33,298 bases of DNA from CAYNXB01 sp964401045 (GTDB lineage Bacteria; Pseudomonadota; Alphaproteobacteria; Sphingomonadales; Sphingomonadaceae). Below, piece by piece: positions 7,293-14,421 of this stretch. A program made the position numbers and the translations under genes. Numbering within the stretch: the first letter of the stretch is position 1; each line of letters starts with the position of its first letter. The notes under the pieces are model-generated. The model saw only the letters and a list, made by a program, of their open reading frames with translations. It did not search any database and had not been told where the DNA came from. The DNA is taken from positions 1 to 33,298 of the forward strand of contig CAYNXB010000026.1 of assembly GCA_964401045.1 (NCBI GenBank), in the 5' to 3' direction.

Positions 7293-8432
7293 ATGGCCGA
7301 CCAATCGCTCACCGCTCATCTCTATTCCTCGGTCGGCAAGATTGCCGCGGCGCAGTGGGACGCGCTGGCCGGCACGGACAATCCGTTTGTAAGTCACGCC
7401 TTCCTCACCGCGCTCGAAGATTCGGGCAGCGTCGGCCCCGGGACTGGCTGGGCGCCCGCGCCGCTGGTCATCGAAGGCGACCATGGCGGGATCGCCGCCG
7501 CCCTGCCTGCTTATGCCAAGGGGCACAGTCAGGGCGAATATGTGTTCGACCATGCCTGGGCTGATGCATGGCATCGTGCAGGCGGGGATTATTACCCGAA
7601 GTTGCAGATCGCCGTGCCGTTTACTCCCGCGACGGGGCCGCGCCTGTTGCTGGCTGACGATCGGCTCGCCGCGCCGCTGCTGGCAGCGGCGGAGCAACTA
7701 TGCGCGAACAACGGCTTTTCCTCCGCTCACGCGACCTTCATCGAGCCAGCACAGGTGCCGTTGTTCGAAGCCGCCGAATGGCTGGTCCGCGGCGACATCC
7801 AGTTCCACTGGATCAACCGTGGCTACCGGAGTTTCGACGAGTTCCTCGGCGCGCTCTCGTCGAGGAAGCGCAAGGATATCCGCAAGGAGCGTGCCTCCGC
7901 GCAGGCGGGGGTCGATATTCGCGCGCTTTCCGGCAGCGAAATCAGACCGGAACACTGGGACGCGTTCTGGACGTTCTACCAGGATACTGGCGCGCGCAAA
8001 TGGGGCTCGCCTTACCTGACGCGCGACGCGTTCGATCTGTTCGGCGAACGTCTGGGCGATCGCGTACTGCTGGTGCTGGCCTTTGAGGACGACGTGCCGA
8101 TCGCGGGCGCGCTGAACTTTATCGGCGGAAGCGCGCTCTACGGGCGCTATTGGGGCTGCCGGGTCGACAAACCGTTCCTGCATTTCGAGCTGTGCTACTA
8201 CCAGGCGATCGACGTCGCGATCGAACGCGGTCTGGCGCGGGTCGAGGCGGGGGCGCAGGGCGGGCACAAGCTCGCCCGCGGATACGAGCCGGTGCAGACG
8301 TTCTCGGCGCACTGGCTCGCCGATAGCGGATTTCGCGCGGCGGTGGCCGATTTTGTCGACCGGGAGCGTCGCGGCGTCGCGGTAGACCAGCTTTATCTCA
8401 GCGGCCGCACGCCGTTCCGCAAAGACGGCTGA
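7293..8432 (+). CDS. FemAB-like / GNAT N-acetyltransferase (PF04339 type)
   Basis: 379-residue protein of the 'peptidoglycan biosynthesis/recognition' GNAT family. Recognised segments are NPFVSHAFLTALEDSGS near the N-terminus, SSRKRKDIRKER in the middle, FWTFYQDTGARKWGSPYLTRDAF, and YGRYWGCRVDKPFLHFELCYYQAIDVAIERGLARVEAGAQGGHKLARGY near the C-terminus. These features belong to a family with two tandem acyltransferase-like folds; the substrate is unknown and the link to peptidoglycan is by homology to FemX. The ATG at 7293 lies 10 bp after the GDPD stop. It is the last gene of the cassette and ends 3 bp before the convergent Sel1 gene. Confidence 0.88.
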   Translation: MADQSLTAHLYSSVGKIAAAQWDALAGTDNPFVSHAFLTALEDSGSVGPGTGWAPAPLVIEGDHGGIAAALPAYAKGHSQGEYVFDHAWADAWHRAGGDYYPKLQIAVPFTPATGPRLLLADDRLAAPLLAAAEQLCANNGFSSAHATFIEPAQVPLFEAAEWLVRGDIQFHWINRGYRSFDEFLGALSSRKRKDIRKERASAQAGVDIRALSGSEIRPEHWDAFWTFYQDTGARKWGSPYLTRDAFDLFGERLGDRVLLVLAFEDDVPIAGALNFIGGSALYGRYWGCRVDKPFLHFELCYYQAIDVAIERGLARVEAGAQGGHKLARGYEPVQTFSAHWLADSGFRAAVADFVDRERRGVAVDQLYLSGRTPFRKDG

Positions 8433-8435
8433 GCT

Positions 8436-8768
8436 TCAGGCCGCGCGGCGGTTTTCGTCCGACAGCCACTGGCGCGCGCGGCGCTGGGCTTCGGCGATCT
8501 CGCGCGCTGTCATCTCTTCCGAAACGTCGGCGCGGCAGCACGCCGCCTCCGCATGTCCAAGCACGGCCGCGAGGTTGAACCACTTGTGCGCCTCAACCAA
8601 ATCGCAGTTGACGCCGTGGCTGCCTGTGGAAAATACGATCCCCAAATCGTAGTAGGCGGAGTGGTTGCCGCGGGCCGCGGCCGCAAGGCAGCGCGCGACG
8701 AGCATGTCGGCTTTAGCCAGATCCCGCTCGGAAAGCGGCGTGGACGTTTCTATCCGGACCAGTTCCAT
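8436..8768 (-). CDS. Small Sel1-repeat protein
   Basis: 110-residue soluble protein. The core AYYDLGIVFSTGSHGVNCDLVEAHKWFNLAAVLGHAEAACCRADVSEEMTAREIAEAQR is one Sel1-like (TPR-related) helix pair plus the EMTAREIAEAQRRARQWL tail found in small alphaproteobacterial Sel1 proteins. AGGGGAA stands upstream of the ATG at 8768. Sel1 repeats act as protein-binding scaffolds; no partner can be named. It faces the GNAT gene (3 bp apart). A TTAACCAT octamer on its strand lies about 70 bp upstream of the start. Confidence 0.8.
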   Translation of the reverse strand: MELVRIETSTPLSERDLAKADMLVARCLAAAARGNHSAYYDLGIVFSTGSHGVNCDLVEAHKWFNLAAVLGHAEAACCRADVSEEMTAREIAEAQRRARQWLSDENRRAA

Positions 8769-9053
8769 GACTGTTCCCCTGTTGCGGCATGCCCCCCTGG
8801 CTGCCGGTGAAGCAAATTCGGCCGAACGTGCTCAAGAAATGGTTAACGCGGCGGAAAATCTTCGAATCACACGGCTTTTCGTTCGGGCTGGCTTAAGCTT
8901 TGCCGGTGCAGGACGCTTCCTCATTGGCGCTTGTGCCGGTTTCGTGCTGCCCCTATAGGCGCGCCCATCCGGCCCTGGGGTTGCCGTGGTAAAGATGGAC
9001 CGATCAGTCGGACATCTGCCTTCCGCGGATGGAGAGTGGAGCAGAGTTTCCGA
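8769..9053. promoter_or_regulatory. Divergent regulatory region, Sel1 gene / dksA
   Basis: 285 bp with no credible gene (a 97-codon open frame here lacks a ribosome site). It contains TTAACCAT on the minus strand (8846-8839), which matches the CtrA half-site, a GAATC methylation-type site at 8864-8868, and a TTAAGCTT octamer at 8893-8900 that recurs in the palindrome downstream of dksA. No clear -35/-10 pair is identifiable. Confidence 0.45.
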
Positions 9054-9512
9054 ATGGCTTCGGTTGCGAGCGACGATATCGATATCCTTGCTAAGGCCAA
9101 GCGCTCGCTCGCTGCCGACTACACGCCGTCGGACAACGAAGAGTACATGTCCGAAAAGCAGCTCAGCTATTTCCGCGTGCTGCTGCTGGAGTGGAAGCGC
9201 TCGATCCTCTCGGCCGCCGAAGACACCCTGCAATCGCTGCAGGAGGGGCCGCTGCGCGAGCCCGACCTCAACGACCGCGCCTCGAGCGAAACCGATTGGG
9301 GGATCGAGCTCAGGACGCGTGACCGGCAGCGCAAGCTGATCGCCAAGATCGATTCCGCGCTTCGCCGCATCGATGAGGGCGACTACGGCTGGTGCGAAGT
9401 GACCGGCGAGCCGATCGGGCTCAACCGCCTGATCGCACGGCCGATCGCGACCATGACGGTCGAAGCGCAGGAAGCGCATGAGCGCCGCGAGAAGGTCAGC
9501 CGGGACGATTGA
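9054..9512 (+). CDS. dksA: RNA polymerase-binding transcription factor DksA, single-cysteine form
   Basis: 152-residue DksA. It inserts its coiled coil into the RNA polymerase secondary channel and works with ppGpp. The coiled-coil tip residues Asp71, Asp74 and Ala76 fall at exactly the E. coli positions (EPDLNDRASSETD). The zinc finger is degenerate: only Cys114 (YGWCEVTGEP) remains, and positions 117, 135 and 138 are Thr, Thr and Ala, so a four-Cys zinc site cannot form. This C-T-T-A pattern is, as far as I recall, common in alphaproteobacterial DksA, so it is probably functional and zinc-independent. The ATG at 9054 gives the standard length; the open frame extends to 8931. Confidence 0.93.
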   Translation: MASVASDDIDILAKAKRSLAADYTPSDNEEYMSEKQLSYFRVLLLEWKRSILSAAEDTLQSLQEGPLREPDLNDRASSETDWGIELRTRDRQRKLIAKIDSALRRIDEGDYGWCEVTGEPIGLNRLIARPIATMTVEAQEAHERREKVSRDD

Positions 9513-9513
9513 T

Positions 9514-9532
9514 TTTCGCCTCCGCGGCGAAA
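9514..9532 (+). terminator. Hairpin just after dksA, possible terminator
   Basis: TTTCGCC-tccgc-GGCGAAA forms a 7-bp stem with a 5-nt loop, 2 nt after the dksA stop. No U-tract follows, so termination efficiency is doubtful; it could instead stabilise the mRNA end. Confidence 0.35.
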
Positions 9533-9533
9533 T

Positions 9534-9551
9534 AGGTTTAAGCTTAAACCT
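9534..9551. repeat. 18-bp perfect palindrome
   Basis: AGGTTTAAGCTTAAACCT is identical to its own reverse complement over 18 bp and lies between the dksA hairpin and the PilZ gene. With no loop and a central TTAAGCTTAA, it looks more like a dimeric-protein binding site than a terminator. The binding protein is unknown. Confidence 0.6.
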
Positions 9552-9649
9552 TCATTAGCCAATATCGGCCATACCGCCCCCTCTTGCCGCCACGTTGGCG
9601 GGTGGGCATTAACGCCGCGCAAATGACGTAAGGGTCGGAATTCGCACCG

Positions 9650-10012
9650 ATGAGCCAGGTCGATACGAGGCAATTGGGACGAGATAGCCTGTTTCTCCTC
9701 GCGCATCTGCGCTTCGAGGATCAGGGCGAATCGTACCGCGTCAAAGTCCGCAACCTCTCCTCCGGCGGCATGATGGCCGAAGGCGATTTGCGCGTGACCC
9801 AGGGCGCTCCGGTGCAGATCGAATTGCGCAACATCGGCTGCGTTGCCGGCAACGTTGCGTGGAAGGCGGACGGCCGCTTCGGCATCGCCTTCGCCGAAGA
9901 AATCGATCCCAAGCTGGTACGCGCGCCGGTGAGCGGGGCCCCGGACCAGGGTTACACGCGCCCGCCGCTGAGCCAGCCGGACAACGACTTCACCAGCTTC
10001 CGCAAGATCTGA
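9650..10012 (+). CDS. PilZ-domain protein
   Basis: 120-residue single-domain protein. KVRNLSSGGMMAEGD matches the second PilZ motif (D/N-x-S-x-x-G), followed by the beta-barrel strands PVQIELRNIGCVAGNVAWKADGRFGIAF. The first motif (RxxxR) is incomplete: GRDSLFLLAH has one Arg, so c-di-GMP binding is uncertain. The tail TSFRKI is unstructured. It is followed after 15 bp by a solute-binding lipoprotein; the upstream 137 bp hold a hairpin, the 18-bp palindrome and another small stem (9587-9601). Confidence 0.85.
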   Translation: MSQVDTRQLGRDSLFLLAHLRFEDQGESYRVKVRNLSSGGMMAEGDLRVTQGAPVQIELRNIGCVAGNVAWKADGRFGIAFAEEIDPKLVRAPVSGAPDQGYTRPPLSQPDNDFTSFRKI

Positions 10013-10027
10013 GACGCACCTCGGTTG

Positions 10028-11530
10028 ATGCGATGGCCCGCGCGGCTTACCACAGCCGCGATGGGTGCCACCGTTCGAGGAGTAATCGCCACACTCCTGC
10101 TGCTCGCGCTCGCCGCGTGTGGCAAGGGAAGCGGCAGTGCGCTCGAAATCGCGTTCATCGGCGGCAAGGATGATGCGAAGGTTTCCGGCGCGCGGCTGTC
10201 CCCGGTTGGCCAGCACTTGCGCTCGGCAACCGCCGCCGGCCTCGTCGGACTCGATGCCGAGGGTCAGGTGGTGCCACAGCTGGCGGACCGCTGGATCGTC
10301 ACCGATGGCGGCACGAGCTACATCTTCCGCCTGCGCGATCTCGCGTGGCCCGACGGCCGCGAACTGACCGCTGAGGAGGTGCGCGATGCGCTGGTGCGCG
10401 TGCGGCGCCAGCTTCGCGGAACAACGCTCGGTTCCGACCTCGCGCAGATCGCCGATGTCCGGGCAATGACCGGCAAGGTGGTCGAGATCCGCCTCGCCAA
10501 CCCGATGCCCGATTTCCTGCAATTGCTCGCGCAGCCCGAGCTTGGGCTGGTTCGCGATGACCGCGGACTTGGCCCGATGGCGCTGGAGCGCGATGAGGGC
10601 GCGCTGGTCCTGAAGATGCTTTCGCCCGCCGCCCGCGGCTTGCCGCAAGTTGAAGACTGGGAGGCGACCGTTAGGCCGCTGCGGCTGCGGGTGGCGCCCG
10701 CCAAGGCGGCGATCGAGATGTTCGACGACGGCAAAGTCGATGTCGTGCTCGGCGGACGGCTCGAATCGTTGCCCCTGGTCGAGACCGGGCCGCTGTCACG
10801 CGGAACCGTGCGGATCGATCCCGCGCTTGGCCTGTTCGGCCTTAGGGTGGTGCGGCCCGAGGGCTTCCTCAATCGCCCCGAGAACCGTGAGGCGCTCGCG
10901 CTGGCGATCGACCGCGATACGCTGCTCGAACCGTTCAACGTCGGCGGCTGGGTTGCCACGACCCGCATCGTTCCTCCCGGCCTTCCGGGTGAGCGCGCAC
11001 CGCCACCCGAGCGCTGGTCGGACAGCACCTTCGCGCAACGCCAGAGCGAGGCTGCCCGTCGGGTTTCAGCGTGGAAGAACGCCAGCGGCGGCGAGCTCGT
11101 GCTGCGGATCGCGATACCCGAAGGGCCGGGCGGTGACCTGCTGTTCGGTCGCCTCGGCCGCAATCTCACTGCAGTGGGCATCACGGTCGTCAAAGTCGCG
11201 CCCGATGAGAAAGCCGACCTGCGGCTGATTGACACGCTTGCGCGCTACGGCGAGCCGCAGTGGTTCCTCAACCAGTTCCACTGCGGCTTTCGCGGCGGCC
11301 TGTGTTCTTCGGCGGTCGACCGGCTGGTGGCGCAGGCGCAGGCGAGTCGCGATCCGGCCGAAGCGAGCCGACTGCTCGCTCAGGCGGAGGCGCAACTAAC
11401 CTCGCTCGAAGCCTTCATACCGTTCGGCGCACCGATTCGCTGGTCGCTGGTGCGCAGCGACGTCACCGGCTTCTCCGGCAACCGTTGGGGCTTTCATCCC
11501 TTGCCCCCGCTCGCCGAGGTGTCCAGATAG
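10028..11530 (+). CDS. Orphan ABC-type extracellular solute-binding lipoprotein (family 5)
   Basis: About 500 residues with a lipoprotein signal (VIATLLLLALAAC; Cys31 from the ATG at 10028). An ATG at 10061 would give a more typical signal length with Cys20, and neither start has a strong ribosome site. The mature part resembles the oligopeptide/dipeptide-binding SBP_bac_5 family: ATAAGLVGLDAEGQVVPQLADRWIVTDGGTSYIFRLRD, WPDGRELTAEEVRDAL, and NRPENREALALAIDRDTLL. No permease or ATPase gene lies nearby, so import is doubtful and a sensory or chaperone-like role is possible. It is packed between the PilZ and DUF4112 genes (15 and 5 bp gaps). Confidence 0.85.
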   Translation: MRWPARLTTAAMGATVRGVIATLLLLALAACGKGSGSALEIAFIGGKDDAKVSGARLSPVGQHLRSATAAGLVGLDAEGQVVPQLADRWIVTDGGTSYIFRLRDLAWPDGRELTAEEVRDALVRVRRQLRGTTLGSDLAQIADVRAMTGKVVEIRLANPMPDFLQLLAQPELGLVRDDRGLGPMALERDEGALVLKMLSPAARGLPQVEDWEATVRPLRLRVAPAKAAIEMFDDGKVDVVLGGRLESLPLVETGPLSRGTVRIDPALGLFGLRVVRPEGFLNRPENREALALAIDRDTLLEPFNVGGWVATTRIVPPGLPGERAPPPERWSDSTFAQRQSEAARRVSAWKNASGGELVLRIAIPEGPGGDLLFGRLGRNLTAVGITVVKVAPDEKADLRLIDTLARYGEPQWFLNQFHCGFRGGLCSSAVDRLVAQAQASRDPAEASRLLAQAEAQLTSLEAFIPFGAPIRWSLVRSDVTGFSGNRWGFHPLPPLAEVSR

Positions 11531-11535
11531 GCGCG

Positions 11536-11967
11536 ATGGAGCCGACCACCACCGCTCGCCCCCAGCGCCCGCGCCCGATCGGGGTCCAGTTGCCGCTTGG
11601 CACGGACCCGTATTCGGTGCGGACCCGGATCGAGGCCATGGAACGGCTGCTCGAGCGCAGCTTCACTGTTCCCGGCATCAAGTACCAGATCGGCGTCGAT
11701 GCGATCGCCGGGCTGATTCCGGTGGTGGGGGACTTCGTCGGCGCGGCGTTTGGCGCCTACATCGTGTGGGAAGCGAGGAACGCCGGCGTCCCTAAGTGGA
11801 AGCTGGCGCGGATGATCGGCAACGTCGCGTTTGACACCGCTGTCGGCGCGATTCCCGTCGCGGGCGACGCGTTCGACTTCCTGTTCCGCTCGAACAGCCG
11901 CAACCTCAAGATCGTCAAGAAGCACCTCGACAAGCACCACCCGGCGACGCGGGTGATCGAGGGCTAA
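11536..11967 (+). CDS. DUF4112 membrane protein
   Basis: 143-residue protein of the DUF4112 family: RIEAMERLLERSFTVPGIKYQIGVDAIAGLIPVVGDFVGAAFGAYIVWEARNAGVPKWKLARMIGNVAFDTAVGAIPVAGDAFDFLFRSNSRN. The duplicated 'IPVVGDFVGA'/'IPVAGDAFDF' motifs are the hallmark. It probably associates with the inner membrane; function unknown. The start follows the solute-binding gene by 5 bp, and the stop overlaps the convergent HNH gene stop within CTAA. Confidence 0.9.
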   Translation: MEPTTTARPQRPRPIGVQLPLGTDPYSVRTRIEAMERLLERSFTVPGIKYQIGVDAIAGLIPVVGDFVGAAFGAYIVWEARNAGVPKWKLARMIGNVAFDTAVGAIPVAGDAFDFLFRSNSRNLKIVKKHLDKHHPATRVIEG

Positions 11968-12572
11968 GCCTCCAGTTCGACGTCCCAGTAGAGCCAGTCG
12001 CGCCAGGTTTCGTGGAGGTAGTTCGGCGGGAAGGCCTTTCCGCGTTCCTGTAGCTGCCAGCTTGTGGGACGGATCGGCCTGACCGCCAGCGCCATGCGCG
12101 CCTGCTGCGGCGTGCGGCCACCCTTGCGCATGTTGCACGGCGCGCAGGCGGTGAGGATGTTCTCCCAGGTGGTCTTGCCGCCCAGCCGGCGCGGGATCAC
12201 GTGGTCGAAGGTGAGATGCTGCGGGCTGCCGCAATACTGGCACGCGAACCGGTCCCGCAGGAACACGTTGAACCGGGTGAACGCGGGAAACTCGCTCGGG
12301 CGCACGAACTGCCGCAGCGCGATCACCGACGGCACTTTCATGTCGAGCGTCGGTGAATGCACCTCGCGCTCGTAGGTGGCGACGATGTCGACCCGTTCGA
12401 GGAACACCGCCTTGATCGCGGTCTGCCATGGCCACAGGCTGAGCGGGTAATAGGACAGCGGCGTGTAATCGGCGTTGAGCACCAGCGCGGGGCAGCTATC
12501 GAGGTTGCGCCCCGGGTCTTCATCGGCGCTTCGAAAGTGCGCCGCACGCTCGATCAGTTCGGCCTTGAACAC
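11964..12572 (-). CDS. HNH endonuclease family protein
   Basis: 202-residue protein with an N-terminal domain (CPALVLNADYTPLSYYPLSLWPW) and a zinc-supported HNH domain: CQYCG, then HLTFDHVIPRRLGGKTTWENILTACAPCNMRKGG, so the CxxC pairs and the catalytic His in FDHV are present. Family members occur widely as single chromosomal genes without a methyltransferase partner and are not classical restriction enzymes. GTG at 12572 is chosen because AGGGAGGA stands 8 nt upstream (12581-12588), although an ATG exists at 12608. Only a short 126-bp gap separates it from divergent gluQ. Confidence 0.9.
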   Translation of the reverse strand: MFKAELIERAAHFRSADEDPGRNLDSCPALVLNADYTPLSYYPLSLWPWQTAIKAVFLERVDIVATYEREVHSPTLDMKVPSVIALRQFVRPSEFPAFTRFNVFLRDRFACQYCGSPQHLTFDHVIPRRLGGKTTWENILTACAPCNMRKGGRTPQQARMALAVRPIRPTSWQLQERGKAFPPNYLHETWRDWLYWDVELEA

Positions 12573-12580
12573 GCGTTGTG

Positions 12581-12588
12581 TCCTCCCT
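12581..12588 (-). promoter_or_regulatory. Shine-Dalgarno site for the HNH endonuclease gene
   Basis: AGGGAGGA on the minus strand, 8 nt before the GTG at 12572. It is the strongest ribosome site in the area and rules against the upstream ATG at 12608. Confidence 0.8.
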
Positions 12589-12698
12589 GATGCGCGATGT
12601 AGGAGCATTTGCGCTGAAATGCGTCAACCCCGTTACGTCTTGCGAATTCACAGCATTTTGGCCGATGGGCGCGGGTCGCCTATGGCATATGGGCAACA

Positions 12699-13544
12699 AT
12701 GATCCGCACCCGTTTCGCCCCCAGCCCGAATGGTCCGCTCCATCTGGGGCATGCGTTCTCCGCGATCGCCGCGCACGATCTGGCGCGCGAGCGCGGCGGG
12801 CGCTTCCTGCTGCGCATCGAGGACATCGACGGCACGCGCTCGCGGCCCGACCTGGCGCAGGAGTTTCGCGATGACCTTGCCTGGCTGGGGCTGTCGTGGG
12901 ACGAGGAAGCGCTGCAATCGCAACGACTTGTCCGATACGAGGCGGCGGCGGAGCAGTTGCGCGGGATGGGCCTGCTCTATCCCTGCACCTGCACCCGAGC
13001 CGAGATCGCGACGGCGGCGACGAAGCAGGGGCCGGATGGACCGGCATACCCGGGGACATGCAGAGGCCGGGACGTCGACTCGTCATTACCTGCCGCGTGG
13101 CGGCTCGATGTCCGGAAAGCCGCCGGGCTTTCCGGCACGCTCAACTGGTTCGACGAGATAGCCGGAGAACAACAGGCGCGGCCCGAGCTGTTCGGCGATG
13201 TGGTGCTGGTGCGCAAGGACGAGCCGGCGAGCTACCACCTCGCCGCGACGGTCGACGATGCGGCGGACGAGGTGACGGTGGTCGTGCGCGGGATGGATCT
13301 GTTCGCGGCGACGCACGTCCACCGCCTGCTGCAAGCGCTGCTCGGGCTGCCGGTGCCGACCTGGCGCCACCACGCGCTGTTGCTCGATGAAACCGGCACC
13401 AAGCTCGCCAAGCGGCGGGGCTCTCCCTCCCTGGGCGACCGGCGCCGCGCGGGTGAGAATGGCCCCGCGCTTGCCGACGCGTTGCGCGCCCATCGCTTCC
13501 CCGCTGGAATTACGCTGGGCGGAAGCCTAGATAGGCGGCCATGA
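12699..13544 (+). CDS. gluQ: Glutamyl-Q tRNA(Asp) synthetase
   Basis: 281-residue truncated glutamyl-tRNA synthetase paralogue lacking the anticodon-binding domain. It glutamylates queuosine at position 34 of tRNA(Asp). Seen: RFAPSPNGPLHLGHAFSA with the HIGH-type motif at 15-18, RIEDID, a zinc-site pattern Cys96-x-Cys98, Tyr117, Cys121 (YPCTCTR...YPGTC), and KLAKR (235-239) in the KMSKS position. The C-terminus after KLAKR is a short tail, as expected for this family. The start at 12699 sits exactly before RTRFAPSP; the ribosome site is weak. The stop overlaps the next gene by ATGA. Confidence 0.92.
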   Translation: MIRTRFAPSPNGPLHLGHAFSAIAAHDLARERGGRFLLRIEDIDGTRSRPDLAQEFRDDLAWLGLSWDEEALQSQRLVRYEAAAEQLRGMGLLYPCTCTRAEIATAATKQGPDGPAYPGTCRGRDVDSSLPAAWRLDVRKAAGLSGTLNWFDEIAGEQQARPELFGDVVLVRKDEPASYHLAATVDDAADEVTVVVRGMDLFAATHVHRLLQALLGLPVPTWRHHALLLDETGTKLAKRRGSPSLGDRRRAGENGPALADALRAHRFPAGITLGGSLDRRP

Positions 13545-13768
13545 ACGCTATCCTCATCATTCTCCTGGTCCTGGCGATGGTCTTCGTCGTCGTTTCCCTG
13601 GTCCGCGGGATCGTCGCCTTCCTGCAATCGCACAAGGCCGACATCGAATCGGGCGGGGCGCGGCAGAAGGAAATGCAGCTCAAGCAGAACAAGATGATGA
13701 CGAACCGCATCCTGTTCCAGGGCGCGGCCATCGTCATCGTCGCGCTGCTGTTGATCGTGAACAGCTGA
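13541..13768 (+). CDS. HIG1-type twin transmembrane protein
   Basis: 75-residue protein with two hydrophobic helices (about residues 3-26 and 57-74) joined by a charged loop (SHKADIESGGARQKEMQLKQNKMMTNR). This matches the small 'twin transmembrane'/HIG1-domain proteins that often precede cobalamin adenosyltransferase genes in alphaproteobacteria; mitochondrial HIG1 relatives associate with cytochrome oxidase. It overlaps gluQ by ATGA and lies 25 bp before the adenosyltransferase. Confidence 0.8.
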   Translation: MNAILIILLVLAMVFVVVSLVRGIVAFLQSHKADIESGGARQKEMQLKQNKMMTNRILFQGAAIVIVALLLIVNS

Positions 13769-13793
13769 CCAGCGCGCCCGGGAGTTTTGGGCG

Positions 13794-14366
13794 GTGGTCA
13801 AGCTCAACAAGATCTACACCCGTACCGGCGACGACGGGACCAGCGGCCTCGTCGACGGCAGCCGCCGTAACAAGGCTGAACCACGCTTTGAGGCGATTGG
13901 ATCGGTCGACGAGCTCAACAGCGCGCTCGGCCTCGCGGCAATCGCGCTCGCGGGCAGCAAGCACGAAAGTGCCATCGCACGCATCCAGAACGATCTGTTC
14001 GATCTGGGGGCCGACCTCGCGACTCCAGGGAGCGATTTTGCGCCTTCCGAGATGGTGCTGCGGATCGTACCGGCACAAGTCGATTGGCTCGAACACGCGA
14101 TCGATGCCCTTAATGAGGGCCTCGCGCCGCTCACCAGCTTTATTTTGCCCGGCGGCAGCGAGGCGGCGGCGCGGGTCCATCTCGCCCGCTCGATCGCCCG
14201 GCGAGCCGAGCGCGACGCGGTCGGGCTGGCAAGGGGCGAGCCGGTCAATCCCACCGCAATCGCCTATCTCAACCGTTTGTCGGACTACCTGTTTGTGCTA
14301 TCCAGAGCGGTGAACGCGGACGGTGCCGGCGATGTGCTGTGGGTGCCTGGCGCCAGCCGCAACTAA
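13794..14366 (+). CDS. Cob(I)yrinic acid a,c-diamide adenosyltransferase, PduO type
   Basis: 190-residue ATP:corrinoid adenosyltransferase that makes adenosylcobalamin. The N-terminal KIYTRTGDDGTSGLVDGSRRNK holds the ATP-binding motif; FILPGG, RSIARRAERDAV and LNRLSDYLFVLSRAVN are the conserved C-terminal elements that form the subunit-interface active site. The start is a GTG at 13794 with GGAG about 10 nt upstream. It follows the HIG1 protein; no cobalamin riboswitch fits in the 25-bp gap. Confidence 0.92.
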   Translation: MVKLNKIYTRTGDDGTSGLVDGSRRNKAEPRFEAIGSVDELNSALGLAAIALAGSKHESAIARIQNDLFDLGADLATPGSDFAPSEMVLRIVPAQVDWLEHAIDALNEGLAPLTSFILPGGSEAAARVHLARSIARRAERDAVGLARGEPVNPTAIAYLNRLSDYLFVLSRAVNADGAGDVLWVPGASRN

Positions 14367-14421
14367 GGTGCGGGAACGCTCTGGCTTTACCCGGCGTTTC
14401 AAGGCCAAAGGAGACGTCGTG

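Noticed and set aside
8665..8958. 97-codon plus-strand frame before dksA
   Set aside because: It overlaps the Sel1 gene start, has a poor amino-acid pattern and sits in a promoter region.
13769..13793. Possible cobalamin riboswitch before the adenosyltransferase
   Set aside because: The gap is only 25 bp, far too short for the roughly 200-nt element, and no B12-box sequence is seen nearby.
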